Source: Deltaproteobacteria bacterium (lineage in GTDB: Bacteria; Desulfobacterota; Binatia; UBA9968). Taken from it: a stretch of 7,282 nt of DNA. The translations under genes were made by a program, and so were the position numbers. This document shows positions 6,733 to 7,282 of the stretch, piece by piece (position 1 is the first letter of the stretch; every line of letters starts with the position of its first letter). The stretch spans positions 1-7,282 of the forward strand of contig JACPFE010000688.1 of NCBI GenBank assembly GCA_016183145.1, written 5' to 3'. The notes under the pieces are model-generated. The model ran no database searches, was not told the origin of the DNA, and was given only the letters and a program-made list of their open reading frames with translations.

Positions 6733-6974
6733 AAGCCGAGTTGGTCATCTACACGCGCAAAGATTGCTGCCTGTGCGACGAGATGAAGACGGTCATCCAT
6801 CAGGTTGCCGCGCATACGCCGCTGGCGCTTGAGGAGATCGACGTCGACGGCTCGCCGGAGACTCAGGAAAAATACGGCAGCGAAGTGCCGGTGCTCTTCA
6901 TCAACGGCCGCAAAGCGTTCAAATATCGGCTAAGCCGCAGGGAATTGGAGAAAAAACTAGCCAAACGTGTTTGA
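6729..6974 (+). CDS. Glutaredoxin-like thiol protein (DUF836 / PF05768 type)
   Basis: An 81-residue thioredoxin-fold protein. It shows the first strand LVIYTR (5-10), the active site KDCCLCDEM (11-19) with C13-x-x-C16 and an extra C14, a helix, the strand EEIDVDGSPE (35-44), the cis-proline motif VPVLFING (53-60) and a C-terminal helix (SRRELEKKLAKR). Length and motifs match the small glutaredoxin-like family PF05768. Members are presumed cytosolic thiol-disulfide oxidoreductases, mostly without known partners. No signal peptide is present. The ATG overlaps the AsmA-like stop as ATGA, and the nearest ribosome-binding-like sequence, AAGGAG (6703-6708), is 20 bases away. Translation is therefore probably coupled to the upstream gene. 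Whether the two proteins work together is unknown. Confidence 0.92.
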   Translation: MKAELVIYTRKDCCLCDEMKTVIHQVAAHTPLALEEIDVDGSPETQEKYGSEVPVLFINGRKAFKYRLSRRELEKKLAKRV

Positions 6975-7031
6975 AAATCTGGATTGAGTTTTACATTTCA
7001 GGTTCTCCCAGGTTTAGTGTGAAAGAGTATT

Positions 7032-7163
7032 CACCACGAAGGACACAGCGCGGCTACGCCGCACCCAAAAACAAAATGCAACTTTTACCACGAAGGTCAC
7101 GAAGAGCACGAAGTTAAGAAGTTTTAAAATATCAATGTCCGAAACCTTCGTGTCCTTCGTGCC
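7032..7163. repeat. CACGAAG-type dispersed repeat cluster with inverted partner
   Basis: The heptamer CACGAAG occurs three times with a 9-base period (7089-7095, 7098-7104, 7107-7113). A further CCACGAAGGACAC lies at 7034-7046. An inverted copy, CTTCGTGTCCTTCGTG (7146-7161), pairs with CACGAAGGTCACGAAG (7089-7104) at 15 of 16 positions, giving a hairpin with a 41-base loop. The first copy is interrupted by a small GC hairpin, GCGGC-TAC-GCCGC (7050-7062). Similar CCACGAAGGACACGAAG sequences are, from memory, common in intergenic regions of environmental bacteria. No transposase is present. Confidence 0.7.
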
Positions 7164-7205
7164 TCCTTTGAAAATACCCGTTTGGGGATGAGAACCAAGA
7201 GGCCC

Positions 7206-7282
7206 GCCTGGGTTCCGTCATACCCGCGAAAGCGGGTATCCAGGCTAATTCGGCGCAACAAACCTGGATTCCCGCGTGCGCG
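7206..7282. repeat. REP-like inverted pair, second unit cut by window end
   Basis: The first unit has an 8-bp stem with a GAAA loop (ATACCCGC at 7220-7227, GCGGGTAT at 7232-7239). An outer GCCTGG/CCAGGC pair (7206-7211, 7240-7245) adds a lower stem with an 8-base bulge. GCGGGTATCCAGG (7232-7244) is repeated inverted as CCTGGATTCCCGC (7263-7275) with one mismatch, 18 bases apart. The second unit would begin its own hairpin with CCCGCGTGCGCG (7271-7282) but runs off the window. The form resembles the GTCATNCCCGCGAAAGCGGG...ATCCAGG intergenic repeats known in many Proteobacteria. Confidence 0.75.

Larger units (their letters stand above)
6975..7282. other. Gene-free 3' region carrying dispersed repeats
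   Basis: No coding frame with recognisable features was found on either strand. The stretch after the glutaredoxin-like stop (6975-7030) has no clear terminator. The rest contains a CACGAAG-type repeat cluster (7032-7163) and a REP-like inverted pair (7206-7282), described separately. Such a pile-up of repeats suggests a non-coding spacer where elements accumulate, and the repeats may help end or stabilise the upstream transcript. Confidence 0.7.

Noticed and set aside
7032..7163. CRISPR array
   Set aside because: The repeat unit is only 7-9 bases, without unique spacers of 25-40 bases, and one copy is inverted. No cas gene is present.

Overview
The window holds five complete genes of a Gram-negative-type bacterium with a moderately GC-rich genome. 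The best guide to the organism is a large AsmA/YhdP-like envelope protein, which belongs to a family of cell-envelope lipid-transport proteins in bacteria with an outer membrane. The repeats at the right edge (CACGAAG-type arrays and a REP-like hairpin of the form TACCCGC-GAAA-GCGGGTA) remind me of environmental Deltaproteobacteria-like or uncultured lineages such as Binatota, Methylomirabilota or Rokubacteria. That assignment is recollection plus inference, not proof.

Layout. Positions 1-60 may be the last codons of a gene entering from the left, followed by a strong rightward intrinsic terminator (87-120). On the minus strand, 160-1101 encodes an ornithine cyclodeaminase/mu-crystallin family protein. 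Across a 142-bp divergent gap, four plus-strand genes follow: a membrane protein with a zinc ribbon, coiled coil and SH3-like domain (1244-2014); an MFS exporter with a TTG start (2155-3438); a 1056-residue AsmA/YhdP-like protein (3562-6732); and a small glutaredoxin-like protein (6729-6974) that overlaps its predecessor by ATGA. Positions 6975-7282 contain no gene but two kinds of dispersed repeat; the second is cut by the window end.

How the parts relate. Only the AsmA-like and glutaredoxin-like genes are clearly coupled. The zinc-ribbon/SH3 protein, the transporter and the AsmA-like protein are all envelope proteins on one strand, but gaps of 140 and 123 bp separate them. The cyclodeaminase-like enzyme has no obvious metabolic partner here.

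The most notable unexplained signal is a 17-nt motif, GCCYRMVKKTAAGTTCC. It occurs once in each of the three intergenic gaps between 1102 and 3561, always on the plus strand, 21-26 bp after the preceding gene boundary and 85-99 bp before the next plus-strand start. It may be a shared regulatory site or a small repeat. I found no CRISPR array, transposase, tRNA or rRNA, and no obvious defence or mobile system.
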